A stretch of DNA of 64,000 nt from Deinococcus frigens DSM 12807 (GTDB taxonomy: Bacteria; Deinococcota; Deinococci; Deinococcales; Deinococcaceae), in assembly GCF_000701425.1 (NCBI RefSeq), contig NZ_JNIW01000005.1:1-64000 (forward strand). Reading direction: 5' to 3'. Numbering within the stretch: position 1 is the stretch's first letter; each line of letters begins with the position of its first letter. Below, in pieces: positions 22,081 to 31,007 of the stretch. Position numbers and translations under genes: made by a program. The notes under the pieces are model-generated. The model ran no database searches. It was not told the origin of the DNA and saw only the letters and a program-made list of their open reading frames with translations.

Positions 22081-23235
22081 CTAACCGCGCTCGTCCACAA
22101 CGCCTGCACCCTCGTAACCGACGGTAACGGCCAGCTCGTCCAGCCGGATGGCGAAACGGCGCTGGAAATCGGCCTGCAAGGCGTCCTGATCTTCCGGCCA
22201 CTCACCGCGAACGCTCAGGCCCAGGCGATCCGCACCGCCCTGTGACCACAGCCGCAGCGTGTGCTGGGTCTGGTCCAGGCCGTGTCCCGCCAGCCAGAAG
22301 GCCACTTCACGCGGAAAGAGTTTGACGCCCTTGACCTTGAGCATGCCGCCCACATTGCCGAACACGCCGCTGGGCAGATAGACACCTTCCTCGCGGCGTT
22401 CAATGCGAGTCAGGTCGCCCGTGCGGAAGCGCAGCAGAGGCATGGCCTGCTTGCTCAGATGGGTCACGACGAGTTCTCCGCGTTCGCCGTCCGGCAGGGG
22501 TTCCCCGCTTTCAGGATCAATCACCTCCAAATAAACCCAGTCCTCCAGCGCGCGCAGGCCGTTTTTTTCGGGGGTTTCTAGCGCCATCATTCCGGCCTCG
22601 CTGCTGGCGTAGCAATCCAGGGCCACGCAGCCCAGCGCCGCCTCTACCCGTTCCCGGCGGCCCGCAACGGCGGTGAGCGGCTCGCCGGAGGAAATCAGCA
22701 GTTCTGGCCGCGCGCCTGCCTCGCCCAATTTCTGCGCGAAACTGGGAGCCGAAACCAGAACGCGCACGCCCAGCTTCTGGATGGCCTCCAGTTGCGCCTC
22801 GGACTCGCCGGGGCCAAAGGGGATGGTCTTTGCGCCCAGCGCCTCCAGACCGCCTTGCATGATCCAGCCGCCCGCGAAACGGTGGTAGCCGAACGCGATC
22901 TGAACATGGTCTTCAGGACGGATGCCTGCCCGCACGAAGGCCGCCGCCACCGCCTGGCCCTGCGCGTCGATGTCCACCCGCGTGGCGTATTCCGGCAGCC
23001 AGCTCCCGCCCGGATGCGGCGTGAGGTGAACGCGTACGGCGTCGGGGTGGGCCAGCTCGCCCGCCTCGAAAGCCTCGGTCAGCCGTTCACGGGTCAGGAA
23101 GGGGACGCTGGCCCAGTCGGGACTCTCGGAGAGATTCTGGAGGGCGGCGCGGTATAGGGAGTGGCGTTTGAGTCGGCCCAGCAGCTCGGCCTGCCTGGGG
23201 GGCGAGGCAGAGCTTGGGTGGAGTGTGTTGGTCAT
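22081..23235 (-). CDS. Phenylacetate-CoA ligase-like AMP-forming ligase
   Basis: A 384-residue adenylate-forming enzyme resembling PaaK. Family features include CYASSEAGMMALE (substrate/AMP site) and LLRFRTGDLTRIERREEG, the RTGD segment conserved in PaaK-type ligases. It would activate an aromatic or other carboxylic acid to its CoA thioester. It follows the Liv-type importer genes on the same strand (71 nt after livF), so its substrate is likely one imported by that system. The start is ATG at 23235 after GAGGA. It is shorter than typical PaaK (about 430 residues), mainly at the N-terminus. Confidence 0.85.
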   Translation of the reverse strand: MTNTLHPSSASPPRQAELLGRLKRHSLYRAALQNLSESPDWASVPFLTRERLTEAFEAGELAHPDAVRVHLTPHPGGSWLPEYATRVDIDAQGQAVAAAFVRAGIRPEDHVQIAFGYHRFAGGWIMQGGLEALGAKTIPFGPGESEAQLEAIQKLGVRVLVSAPSFAQKLGEAGARPELLISSGEPLTAVAGRRERVEAALGCVALDCYASSEAGMMALETPEKNGLRALEDWVYLEVIDPESGEPLPDGERGELVVTHLSKQAMPLLRFRTGDLTRIERREEGVYLPSGVFGNVGGMLKVKGVKLFPREVAFWLAGHGLDQTQHTLRLWSQGGADRLGLSVRGEWPEDQDALQADFQRRFAIRLDELAVTVGYEGAGVVDERG

Positions 23236-23305
23236 TGAGGGTCCTCAAAGGGAGAGGCTGAAAGCTCGGGCCTGTGTGTTGTTTTGTAATGCCAGCGCAC
23301 CGCTT

Positions 23306-24184
23306 TCACATCCAGCGCTTGCGCCGCTTGTAACTTTTCACGTCTTTAAAGCTCTTGCGTACGCCGCCCTCGGTGACGCCCAGATAGAACTCCTTGACGT
23401 CGGGATTGCTGGCGAGGTGGGCGCTGAGGCCCTCCATCACGATGCGCCCGCTTTCCATGACGTAGCCGTAATCGCTGTTTCGCAGGGCGATGTTGGCGTT
23501 TTGCTCCACCACCAGCACGCTCAGGCCCTCCTCGCGGTTGATGCGGCGCACGTTGTCGAAGATCTCGGCCACCAGCAGCGGCGCGAGGCCCAGGCTGGGT
23601 TCGTCCAGCAGCAGCACGCGCGGGTGGGCCATCAGCGCGCGGCCAATGGCGATCATCTGCTGCTCGCCGCCAGAGGTGTATCCGGCCTGCTTGTGCCGCA
23701 GCGCGGGCAGCTTGGGAAAGTAGGTGTAGATGCGCTCCAGATCGTCTTTCCAGTTGCCCCGGCCCAGAATCGCCCCGGCCCGCAGGTTTTCCTCCACCGA
23801 CAGGTGCTTGAAGACGCGGCGGCCCTCCGGCACCTGCACCACGCCGGCCTTGACGACATCGGTGCCGTTCAGAGCGCTCAGAGCTGTTCCGGCAAACGAG
23901 ATGGTGCCTTCCCTGATCTTACCGTTCTCAGGTTTCAGCAGGCCCGAGATGGCCCGCAGCGTCGTTGTTTTCCCTGCGCCGTTGGTGCCGAGCAGGCTGG
24001 TGACCTGTCCGGCCCGCACGCTCAGGCTGACGCCGCGCAGGACCTGAATGATGTCGTGGTAGACCACTTCTACATTGTTGACGGTCAGATCGTCCTTGCT
24101 GGCGGCAACCTGGGGCGGCGGAGCTTTGGCGGGCTGAGAGGTGGCGGGCTGAGGGTTGGCGGGCTGAGGGTTGGAGAGGGTCAT
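23306..24184 (-). CDS. livF: Branched-chain amino acid-type ABC transporter ATP-binding protein (LivF)
   Basis: A 292-residue ATPase with Walker A GTNGAGKTT, signature SGGEQQMIAIGRAL and Walker B VLLLDEPSLGLAP. It is one of the two ATPases of the Liv-type importer. The ATG at 24184 gives a tail of short QPA-type repeats (NPQPANPQPATSQPAKAPPP) before the ABC domain. The frame continues upstream, but that part is not protein-like. The C-terminal extension past the ABC core is Lys/Arg-rich (SYKRRKRW), which is unusual for LivF. Confidence 0.92.
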   Translation of the reverse strand: MTLSNPQPANPQPATSQPAKAPPPQVAASKDDLTVNNVEVVYHDIIQVLRGVSLSVRAGQVTSLLGTNGAGKTTTLRAISGLLKPENGKIREGTISFAGTALSALNGTDVVKAGVVQVPEGRRVFKHLSVEENLRAGAILGRGNWKDDLERIYTYFPKLPALRHKQAGYTSGGEQQMIAIGRALMAHPRVLLLDEPSLGLAPLLVAEIFDNVRRINREEGLSVLVVEQNANIALRNSDYGYVMESGRIVMEGLSAHLASNPDVKEFYLGVTEGGVRKSFKDVKSYKRRKRWM

Positions 24185-24361
24185 CAAAATCAGTCTCCCG
24201 ATTGCGGAGGCGCGGGGCGGGCGGCGCAAAACACAGACGAAGCTCCATCGCTTGACCCCTCTCCCCTTACAGGAAAGCGGCGCTGCGTCGGCAGCGGGGT
24301 AAGGAGACCACCGGGCAGACCGTCCACTTGGCAAGTTGCCCAGGTCATCCCTTCCGCCCAC

Positions 24362-25549
24362 TTACTTCATCGGGTGAACGAGCTGGAACATGGCACTCCG
24401 CTGCGCTCCCGTAATCGCCTTGAAGTTCCCCGTGGCGTCGGCTTGCAGCAGGCGCAGGCTTTCCGCGCCGATGTGGTCCCTGGCGCTGAAGGTCACGGGG
24501 CCGACGGCAAAACCGGGATTGAAGGCGCGGCTGCCGTTCATGCTGATCAGCCCCTTGTAGACCCCGGCGGCGTCCGGGTTGGCCCCGGCACGTTTCATGG
24601 CCTCAATGGCGATGGCCGACGCCATCATGCCGCTGGTGTAATGCACGCTGCGGATGGTATCTGCGGCGCGCTTAAACTGCGCGCCGATCTTCTTGGCCAG
24701 GATGATGCCGGGCTGGGTTGCCTCGTCGTACAGGTAATAACTGGTGGCCCAGATGAAGTCCTTGGCGGCGTCTCCGGCCAGCTTGGTCAGGTCCTCGCCG
24801 CCGGTGTAATGCGCGCCCATGAACTGCATCTTGCCCAGCAGGCCCAGCCGCTTGGCGTCCTTGAGGATGTTGGCCACCGGCCCGGCGGTGTTCTGGTTGA
24901 TGATGTATTTCGCGCCCTGCGCTTCCAGCCGCTTGAGCAGGGCAGTGTTGTCCAGGTTATTGCCGCCGACTTCCTGCACATCGGTGATCTTGAGGCCCAA
25001 TCTCTCGGCAGCCTTGCGCGCGTCCACCACCGGGTCACGCCCGAAAGGGCTGGGATTGACCACCAGCGCCACCTTTGCGCCGCGCTCCTTCTTGGCGACG
25101 TATTCCAGCAGCGCCACGATGTTCTCGGAGTAGCTGCTGACCGGCAAAAAGGTGTAGGTGTTGTCCGGCGCGTCGATGATGCCGATGTGGTAGCTGGCCG
25201 TCAGCGTGGGAATCTTGGTCTCCTGAATCACGCTCTTGAGTTGCAGCGCGCCGCCCGTCGCGTAACCCAGGAACACCGGGGCGTTCAGATTGGCCACAAA
25301 ATCCTCGAAATTGCGCTGCGTGTTGGCGTTGTTGTACTGGTCATCACGGATCACGCAGTTCAGGGTGATGCCCGGCAGCATCTTCTGCGAATTGGCGTAT
25401 TTGCAATAATCCTCCACACCCGCCGCGTAGCTGGCCCCGGCGTCGCTCGTCGGCCCGGTGATAGCCCCGGACCACGGCAACGTCACTGTTTTCTGTGCGG
25501 CGGCGAAGGAGAGGGAGACAAGGGCGGACAGGATCAGGGTCTTCTTCAT
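24362..25549 (-). CDS. livK: Liv-type ABC transporter substrate-binding protein
   Basis: A 395-residue exported receptor of the Leu/Ile/Val-binding (peripla_BP_6) family. The signal peptide is residues 1-19 (ILSALVSLSFAAAQ), with ATG at 25549. The body has GAITGPTSDAGASYAAGVED, which lines the ligand pocket, and ALVVNPSPFGRD. Many members bind aromatic or aliphatic acids rather than amino acids. Three CoA ligases sit in or beside this cluster, so an organic-acid ligand is plausible. It is followed 177 nt later by livF. Confidence 0.92.
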   Translation of the reverse strand: MKKTLILSALVSLSFAAAQKTVTLPWSGAITGPTSDAGASYAAGVEDYCKYANSQKMLPGITLNCVIRDDQYNNANTQRNFEDFVANLNAPVFLGYATGGALQLKSVIQETKIPTLTASYHIGIIDAPDNTYTFLPVSSYSENIVALLEYVAKKERGAKVALVVNPSPFGRDPVVDARKAAERLGLKITDVQEVGGNNLDNTALLKRLEAQGAKYIINQNTAGPVANILKDAKRLGLLGKMQFMGAHYTGGEDLTKLAGDAAKDFIWATSYYLYDEATQPGIILAKKIGAQFKRAADTIRSVHYTSGMMASAIAIEAMKRAGANPDAAGVYKGLISMNGSRAFNPGFAVGPVTFSARDHIGAESLRLLQADATGNFKAITGAQRSAMFQLVHPMK

Positions 25550-25646
25550 GGGTGGAACCTCCAAAAGGTGAGAGGGCGGATAGGGGTGGGCAGTGGCGTT
25601 GAAGTTGGAAGGCGAGGGCGTTCATTCCGTTGCACTCACGGGACCG

Positions 25647-26720
25647 CTAGAACTTGTACGGCCACTTCTTGAAATAAAGCCGCGATAATCGCCACCAGTT
25701 CGCCAGACCGCGCGGCTCGAACATCAGGAACAGCACGATGGCGAGGCCGAAGGACAGCGGGCGCAGCGCGGTGGCGGCGTCCACGCCCGCCGGGAAGATG
25801 TTGAGAGAGCCGAGCCACTGGCTGCCGCTGCCCACGATCCGGTCCAACGCCACGATGAACAGCGGCCCCAGGAACGATCCCGGCAGGCTGCCCAGGCCGC
25901 CGACAATGGCCATTGCCAGCAGTTGGATGGAGATGTGCAGGCCGTAATCCTCGATCACCACGGCCTTCTGGAAGTAGGCGAACAGACCGCCCGCGATTCC
26001 GGCGTAGAACGAGCCGATCATAAAGGCCATGATCTTGGCGGTGCCGGGGTTGATGCCCATCGCGGCGGCGGCCCGGTCATTGTCCCGCACGGCGATCAGC
26101 GATCTCCCATGCTTGGTTCGCAGCACATTGCGCCACAGCAGTCCCATGACCACCAGCACGGGAAGAATCAGGTAATACCAGACAAAGTTGTGGTTGAAGA
26201 AGGTGGCCTTGACCCCGAGCACCTGCACCTGCGGCAGACTGATCGCGCCGCCCTGCGCCAGCAGCGGCGTATGCCCCACGCCCCACTCGAAAATAATCTG
26301 GAAGGCCAGGGTGGCCACCGCCAGATACAGGTACTTGAGGCGCAGGCTGGGCAGCCCCACGAACGTACCGACGAGCGCCCCCGCCAGCCCACCAATCGGA
26401 ATGGCGAGGAAGAACGGCAGGTTGAGCCGGGTGGCCGCCAGCGCCGTGGCATACGCCCCCACACCCATAAACGCCGCCTGTCCGATGTTGATCAGTCCGG
26501 TATACCCGGTGGTGATGTTCAGTCCGATCACCGCCACCGCGTAGATCATGATCATATTCACGTCGCGCAGCATGGTCTTGGGCAGGATCAGCGGCAGCAG
26601 CAACAGCAGACCGATTAAAACGATCAGGCTCAGTTGCTCCGCATAGGTGGCAAAGATGGTCTGGTCCTGCTGATACTTGGTGCGGTAGTTGCCCGTCTGG
26701 GTGAAGCGGGAGGCGGGCAT
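25647..26720 (-). CDS. livM: Liv-type ABC transporter permease LivM
   Basis: A 357-residue permease with about nine or ten membrane segments. LivM signatures include GYTGLINIGQAAFMGVGAY and RSLIAVRDNDRAAAAMGINP (the EAA-like coupling loop), then GGLGSLPGSFLGPLFIVAL near the C-terminus. With LivH it forms the translocation path. The ATG at 26720 was chosen. It is followed 97 nt later by the binding-protein gene. Confidence 0.92.
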   Translation of the reverse strand: MPASRFTQTGNYRTKYQQDQTIFATYAEQLSLIVLIGLLLLLPLILPKTMLRDVNMIMIYAVAVIGLNITTGYTGLINIGQAAFMGVGAYATALAATRLNLPFFLAIPIGGLAGALVGTFVGLPSLRLKYLYLAVATLAFQIIFEWGVGHTPLLAQGGAISLPQVQVLGVKATFFNHNFVWYYLILPVLVVMGLLWRNVLRTKHGRSLIAVRDNDRAAAAMGINPGTAKIMAFMIGSFYAGIAGGLFAYFQKAVVIEDYGLHISIQLLAMAIVGGLGSLPGSFLGPLFIVALDRIVGSGSQWLGSLNIFPAGVDAATALRPLSFGLAIVLFLMFEPRGLANWWRLSRLYFKKWPYKF

Positions 26721-26742
26721 CAGCGCACGCTCCGTGCGGGTC

Positions 26743-26836
26743 CAACCGTCAAACTGTCAAACCGTCTAAAGGCAAAAACCAGATCTTGAGATTGCGTGAC
26801 CGTCAGCCCACGTCCAGCGGTTAGACGGTTAGACCG
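26743..26836. repeat. Cluster of 8-bp repeats in inverted orientation between livH and livM
   Basis: The left side has three units of the type CAAACCGT (CCAACCGT, CAAACTGT, CAAACCGT). The right side has two perfect CGGTTAGA units (26818-26833). AACCGTCTAA (26760-26769) and TTAGACGGTT (26821-26830) are a perfect 10-bp inverted repeat 51 nt apart, so the spacer mRNA between livH and livM could form a long hairpin. Role unknown. Confidence 0.6.
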
Positions 26837-26861
26837 TAAGCCTTTAGCCGGCGCGCAGCGC

Positions 26862-27758
26862 CTACACACGCTCGATCTCCTTCGTCCCGAACAATCCATA
26901 AGGCCGGATCAGCAACACGATGATCAGGATGATGAAGGGGAAGACCTCGCGGGTGCCGCCCCCCGGCACGATGCCGTCCAGATAGCCCGCCGAGAGGTTT
27001 TCCAGAATGCCGATCAGCATGCCGCCCACGATTGCGCCCACCACGCTGTCCAGGCCTCCCAGGATCACCACCGGAAAGACCTTGAGGCCAATGCCAGCCA
27101 GACCGCCCAGTGTCAGGCCGCTCATCAGACCCAGGATCACGCCCGCCGCCGCCGCCGTCAGGCCTGCCGCCGCCCAGGCCAGAGCGAACACGCGTTCTAC
27201 GCTGGTGCCGACGCTCATGGCCGCCATCTGGTCATCGGCCACGGCGCGCATGGTGATGCCCAGGGTGCTCTTGTTAAAAAAGTAGGTGAAGCCGCCCAGC
27301 AGGCCCAGCGCCATCAGCACGCCCGCGATCTGGGTTTTGGAGAGGGGCAGGCCGAACAGCTCGATGCCCTGACCGGTCAGCAGCGCGGGGCGCTCGAAGC
27401 CGAAGGTTCCCGCGCCGTAGGGCGTCAGGTGAATCAGACCGTCAATCACGCTGCTCAGGCCAATCGTGACCATGATGACGGCGATAATCGGCTCGCCCAC
27501 CATCCGCCGCAGAAACACCCGCTCGATCAGCATGCCCAGCAGGAAGGTAGCGAGCATGGCGATCAGCCCGGCCAGCCAGAAGTTGACGCCCTTCTGCGTC
27601 AGCGCAAACGCGATAAACGCCCCGGTGGCGATGATCTGCCCGTGAGCGAAGTTGATCACCCGGCTGGATTTGTAGATCAGCACGAAACCCAGCGCGGCCA
27701 GGGCATAGACGCTGCCGATCACAACGCCCGCGATCAGCAGTTGCGGCAATAGGTCCAC
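26862..27758 (-). CDS. livH: Liv-type ABC transporter permease LivH
   Basis: A 298-residue permease with about eight membrane segments and LivH signatures: SRVINFAHGQIIATGAF, RAVADDQMAAMSVGTSVERV (coupling loop) and GGLDSVVGAIVGGMLIGI. The start is GTG at 27758 with a strong AAAGGAGG 5 nt upstream. It lies in the same orientation as livM (141 nt apart). Confidence 0.93.
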   Translation of the reverse strand: MDLLPQLLIAGVVIGSVYALAALGFVLIYKSSRVINFAHGQIIATGAFIAFALTQKGVNFWLAGLIAMLATFLLGMLIERVFLRRMVGEPIIAVIMVTIGLSSVIDGLIHLTPYGAGTFGFERPALLTGQGIELFGLPLSKTQIAGVLMALGLLGGFTYFFNKSTLGITMRAVADDQMAAMSVGTSVERVFALAWAAAGLTAAAAGVILGLMSGLTLGGLAGIGLKVFPVVILGGLDSVVGAIVGGMLIGILENLSAGYLDGIVPGGGTREVFPFIILIIVLLIRPYGLFGTKEIERV

Positions 27759-27818
27759 TCAGACCTCCTTTGGGGGGTGAATGTTGGGGTGGAGGGCGAG
27801 GATGTTTCAACCGGGATG

Positions 27819-27982
27819 CAGGGGTGGCTCCCACGGTTTGACCCCTCCCCCCCTGCGGGGAACCTCCCTTTAAAAAGGAGGCAAGGGGAAGCGGAATTGC
27901 CCGGCCAGTCGCGCTTCCCGGCTCCCTTTAAGGGGAGCTGGCTGCGAAGCAGACTGAGGGGTTTTCGTGGGAGCCACCCCTG
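27819..27982. mobile_element. 164-bp MITE-like element with 17-bp perfect terminal inverted repeats
   Basis: CAGGGGTGGCTCCCACG (27819-27835) is the exact reverse complement of 27966-27982. Inside are more palindromes (CCTCC..TTTAAAAA..GGAGG, CTCCCTTTAAGGGGAG, CTGCGAAGCAG). It carries no gene. The left arm, read in reverse, recurs at 45943-45995 with about 6 differences in 53 nt. It sits between the acyl-CoA ligase and livH, so it splits the operon or is transcribed within it. No target-site duplication was evident. Confidence 0.7.
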
Positions 27983-27999
27983 AACACTGTCCAAAACCC

Positions 28000-29964
28000 T
28001 CATGCCCCCACCCGCACCGCCGCCACTCCACCGCGCGGCAGTTCCACTTCCATTCCCGGAACCCGGTGAACCACCACATCGGTCTCCACGCGCTGCGTCT
28101 GCCCATCCTGGTATTTGAACGTGGCCTCCACCCGCACCTGTTCGGAACCGTCGTAGAGGGCCGCGACAATGGGGGCGTACTTCTCGCGGATCAGTTTGCG
28201 CCTCACTTTGCCGGTGCGGGTCAATTCGTCGTCGTCGGCGTCCAGCAGCTTGTACAGCAGCACGAAACGGGCGATTCGTTCGTGGGGTTCCAGGCGGGTG
28301 TTGGCCTCCTGAACCTCCTTCAGGATCAGTTCGGCCAGCTCCGGCCTGCTGCTCAAGTCCATGTAGGTGCTGTAGGCAATCTGGCGTTTCTCGGCCCACT
28401 GCCCGGCGGTCATTGGATCGACATTTAGAAAGGCCGTGACCTGCGTTTCTCCGTCGCCAAAGGCCACCGCCTCCTTGATGTACGGGCTGAATTTCAGGCG
28501 GTTCTCGATGAACTGCGGACTGAAGGTCTCGCCGCCCGCCGTGTTCATCACGTCGCTCAGGCGGTCAATGACCTGAAGGTGGCCGTCGGGGGTCAGGCGT
28601 CCAGCGTCGCCGCTGTGCAGCCAGCCGTCACGAATGGTCTCGGCGCTGGCGTCGTCGCGCTTGTAATAGCCCACGACGACGGCGGGACTGCGGCTGATGA
28701 TCTCGCCCTCGTCGGTGATGCGGACCTCGCCGCCAGGAAGAATCTTGCCCACGGTGTCGAAACGCACGTCGCCGTCGCGGTGGACATACGCGATGCCGAT
28801 GTTTTCGGTCTGGCCGTAGATCTGCTTCAGGTTCACGCCCAGGCCGTGGTAGAAGCGGAACACGTCCGGTCCCAGCGCCGCACCGCCGGTGTACGCGCGT
28901 TTCAGGCGCAGAAAGCCCAGTCCGTCCAGCAGCGGACGGGTCAGGCCCCAGTACGCCAGCCAGCGCTTGAAGGCCGTCGCGCCGCCCGCCTTTTTCCCGC
29001 TCAGGCTGGCGTCAGCAGCGTCGGTACTCCAGGCCAGCAGCTTGCGGTACAGCGCCCGGTTGGGGCCGTAACTCTCCTGCATCCGAATGAACATGCTGCT
29101 CTGAATGCCCTCCCAGACGCGCGGCGGGGCGAACATGAAATGCGGGCCGATCTCCACCAGATCATGCATGGCCGTCTCATTACTTTCGGGGAAGTTGACC
29201 GTCACCGCGTTCGCCAACGCCACGGCCACCGTCATCATCTGCTCGCCGATCCAGGCCATCGGCAGGAAGGACAGGTAATCGTCGCCGGGACTGAGCGGGT
29301 CCACCTCGCCCAGCGCCTGGCCCATGTACAGCAGATTGCGGTGCGACAGCATGGCCGCCTTCGGATTCCCCGTGGTGCCGGAAGTGAGGCTGAAGTGGCA
29401 CACGTCATCGGGCTTCCCCAGCGCAGCCTCGCGGTCAAAGACGGTGGCCGCCTCCGCCTGTCCGAGTTTCAGCAGCTCATCGAAGGACATGAACCAGTCG
29501 TCGCCCGCGTGCTTGCTCATACCGCGCGGGTCCTCGTAAATCACCTTACGGATGTGGGGGAGGCTGGCGCGGTGGTCCAGCAGCTTGTCCACCTGCTCCT
29601 CGTCCTCGGCCAGCACCAGCACGGCGTCGGTGTAGTCCAGCACGTAGCGGGCTTCCTCGGACGAACTGCTCTGATACATGCCCACGCTGACGGCCCCCAG
29701 CGCCTGCACGCCGATTTCCATGAACACCCAGGCCGGAATATTGTCGGCCAGCACGGCGACTTTCTCGCCGCGCACGATGCCCAGCGCGTGCAGCCCGGCG
29801 GCCACCTCGCGCGCCCGTGCCAGGTATTCCGCGTATGTCGTCTCGTTCCAGATGCCGTATTCCTTGTGGCGCAGAGCGACGGCCTTCGGCGTCTGGGCCG
29901 CGCGTTTTGCGAGGAGTTGGGGGATGGTCAGGGTGGTCACGTCGCCCACGTCGTAGGGGGTCAT
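28000..29964 (-). CDS. Long-chain acyl-CoA synthetase (AMP-forming)
   Basis: A 654-residue adenylate-forming ligase of the FadD15/long-chain type. The AMP-binding P-loop is SLTSGTTGNPKAAMLSHRN, followed by YGQTENIG and GWLHSGDAGRLTPDGHL. The catalytic lysine region is DELTRTGKVRRKLI. About 60 residues follow the usual end of the C-terminal domain. It overlaps the livG stop by 4 nt (29961-29964), so ligase and transporter ATPase are co-translated, strong evidence that the ligase acts on the imported substrate. The acid's chain length or aromaticity cannot be read from the sequence. Confidence 0.92.
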   Translation of the reverse strand: MTPYDVGDVTTLTIPQLLAKRAAQTPKAVALRHKEYGIWNETTYAEYLARAREVAAGLHALGIVRGEKVAVLADNIPAWVFMEIGVQALGAVSVGMYQSSSSEEARYVLDYTDAVLVLAEDEEQVDKLLDHRASLPHIRKVIYEDPRGMSKHAGDDWFMSFDELLKLGQAEAATVFDREAALGKPDDVCHFSLTSGTTGNPKAAMLSHRNLLYMGQALGEVDPLSPGDDYLSFLPMAWIGEQMMTVAVALANAVTVNFPESNETAMHDLVEIGPHFMFAPPRVWEGIQSSMFIRMQESYGPNRALYRKLLAWSTDAADASLSGKKAGGATAFKRWLAYWGLTRPLLDGLGFLRLKRAYTGGAALGPDVFRFYHGLGVNLKQIYGQTENIGIAYVHRDGDVRFDTVGKILPGGEVRITDEGEIISRSPAVVVGYYKRDDASAETIRDGWLHSGDAGRLTPDGHLQVIDRLSDVMNTAGGETFSPQFIENRLKFSPYIKEAVAFGDGETQVTAFLNVDPMTAGQWAEKRQIAYSTYMDLSSRPELAELILKEVQEANTRLEPHERIARFVLLYKLLDADDDELTRTGKVRRKLIREKYAPIVAALYDGSEQVRVEATFKYQDGQTQRVETDVVVHRVPGMEVELPRGGVAAVRVGA

Positions 29965-30761
29965 GCGCCCACCGCCTGCTGTTCTTCCGCCACACCCGTG
30001 TAGGCCTCGATCACGCGCGGATCGGCGCTGACCTCTGCGGGCCGCCCCCCGGCGATCAACTGGCCAAAATCCAGCACGTACACGCGGTCACTGATGTCCA
30101 TGACCACGCCCATATCGTGTTCGATCAGGACGATGGTGATGCCCTGCTCGCGCTGGATGTCGAGGATAAAGCGCACCATGTCCTCTTTTTCCTCCACGTT
30201 CATGCCCGCCATTGGCTCGTCCAGCAGCAGCAATTTGGGCGCGAGGGTCAGGGCGCGGGCCACCTCCACCCGCTTCTGGATGCCGTAGGCCAGCGTGCCG
30301 ACGGGGTGCGCGCGGTGCTGCTCCAGCTCCATGAAGTCGATGACGCGCTCGACATAGGCGCGGTTCTCGGCTTCCTGACGGCTGGCACGTCCGTAAAAGG
30401 CGAGGCTGTCGAGCAGGCTGTAGCGCAGATGCGTGTGCCGGGCCAGCAGCAGGTTTTCCACCACGCTCAGGCCCCGGAACAGCTCTAGATTCTGAAAGGC
30501 GCGGGCGATGCCGTAACCGGTGACCACGTTGGGCGCGGCGCGGCTCAGGTCATGGCCGCCGAAAGTGATGCGCCCGCGTGTGGAGTGGTAAAACCCGCTG
30601 ATGCAATTGAGCAGGCTGGTCTTCCCCGCCCCGTTTGGACCGATGATGCTCACGATCTCGCCCTGCGGCACGCTCAGGCTCACGTCGGTCAACGCATTCA
30701 GGCCACCGAACGTCAGCGTAACGCCCTGAACTTCAAGCTGGGGAGACTGAACTTGAGACAT
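29961..30761 (-). CDS. livG: Liv-type ABC transporter ATP-binding protein (LivG)
   Basis: A 266-residue ATPase, first gene of the minus-strand cluster. Walker A is GPNGAGKTSLLN, the signature is the LivG variant LAYGIQKRVEVARAL, and Walker B is LLLLDEPMAGMN, followed by the LivG-specific long insert between Walker A and signature. The ATG at 30761 follows GTGAGGTG. It is divergent from the ligase gene at 31008; the 246-nt gap holds two copies of a GTCTAGAC palindrome. Confidence 0.94.
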   Translation of the reverse strand: MSQVQSPQLEVQGVTLTFGGLNALTDVSLSVPQGEIVSIIGPNGAGKTSLLNCISGFYHSTRGRITFGGHDLSRAAPNVVTGYGIARAFQNLELFRGLSVVENLLLARHTHLRYSLLDSLAFYGRASRQEAENRAYVERVIDFMELEQHRAHPVGTLAYGIQKRVEVARALTLAPKLLLLDEPMAGMNVEEKEDMVRFILDIQREQGITIVLIEHDMGVVMDISDRVYVLDFGQLIAGGRPAEVSADPRVIEAYTGVAEEQQAVGA

Positions 30762-30874
30762 GACACCTCACGCAGGGGAATCGAGAACGGCGTCTGACAG
30801 AACGGTCAGGGTGGATCGAGACAGGAGTTGTTGGTGCAGTGATTATGGCGGCTCAGAGCGGCCTGGTTGTTGGC

Positions 30875-30928
30875 ATCTGTCTAGACATTCAACCATTAAA
30901 TGAGAGTTGAGAGACGATCTGTCTAGAC
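30875..30928. promoter_or_regulatory. Two ATCTGTCTAGAC sites 42 bp apart in a divergent control region
   Basis: The 12-mer ATCTGTCTAGAC occurs at 30875-30886 and 30917-30928, each containing the 8-bp palindrome GTCTAGAC. The 42-bp spacing equals four helical turns, so both would face the same side of the DNA. They lie between livG (minus) and the CoA ligase (plus) and may be operators for a regulator controlling both directions. The regulator is not identified. GTCTAGAC also occurs once upstream of murA (40011-40018). Confidence 0.55.
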
Positions 30929-31007
30929 CAATAGTGAAATGTGGGGACAGGTCATCTTCAAACTGAGCTGACCTGCACCGCCCTTTCCTGCTGCCAGAGG
31001 CCCCACC

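Noticed and set aside
24185..24361. N-terminal extension of livF or a third copy of the 164-bp element
   Set aside because: The upstream frame is not protein-like. A short CCCCTCTCCCC stretch recalls the element but the similarity is too short and lacks the terminal repeat.
23168..25672. Plus-strand frame of 834 codons opposite livF and livK
   Set aside because: Antisense shadow of real transporter genes; His/Gln/Val-rich composition typical of reverse frames in high-GC DNA.
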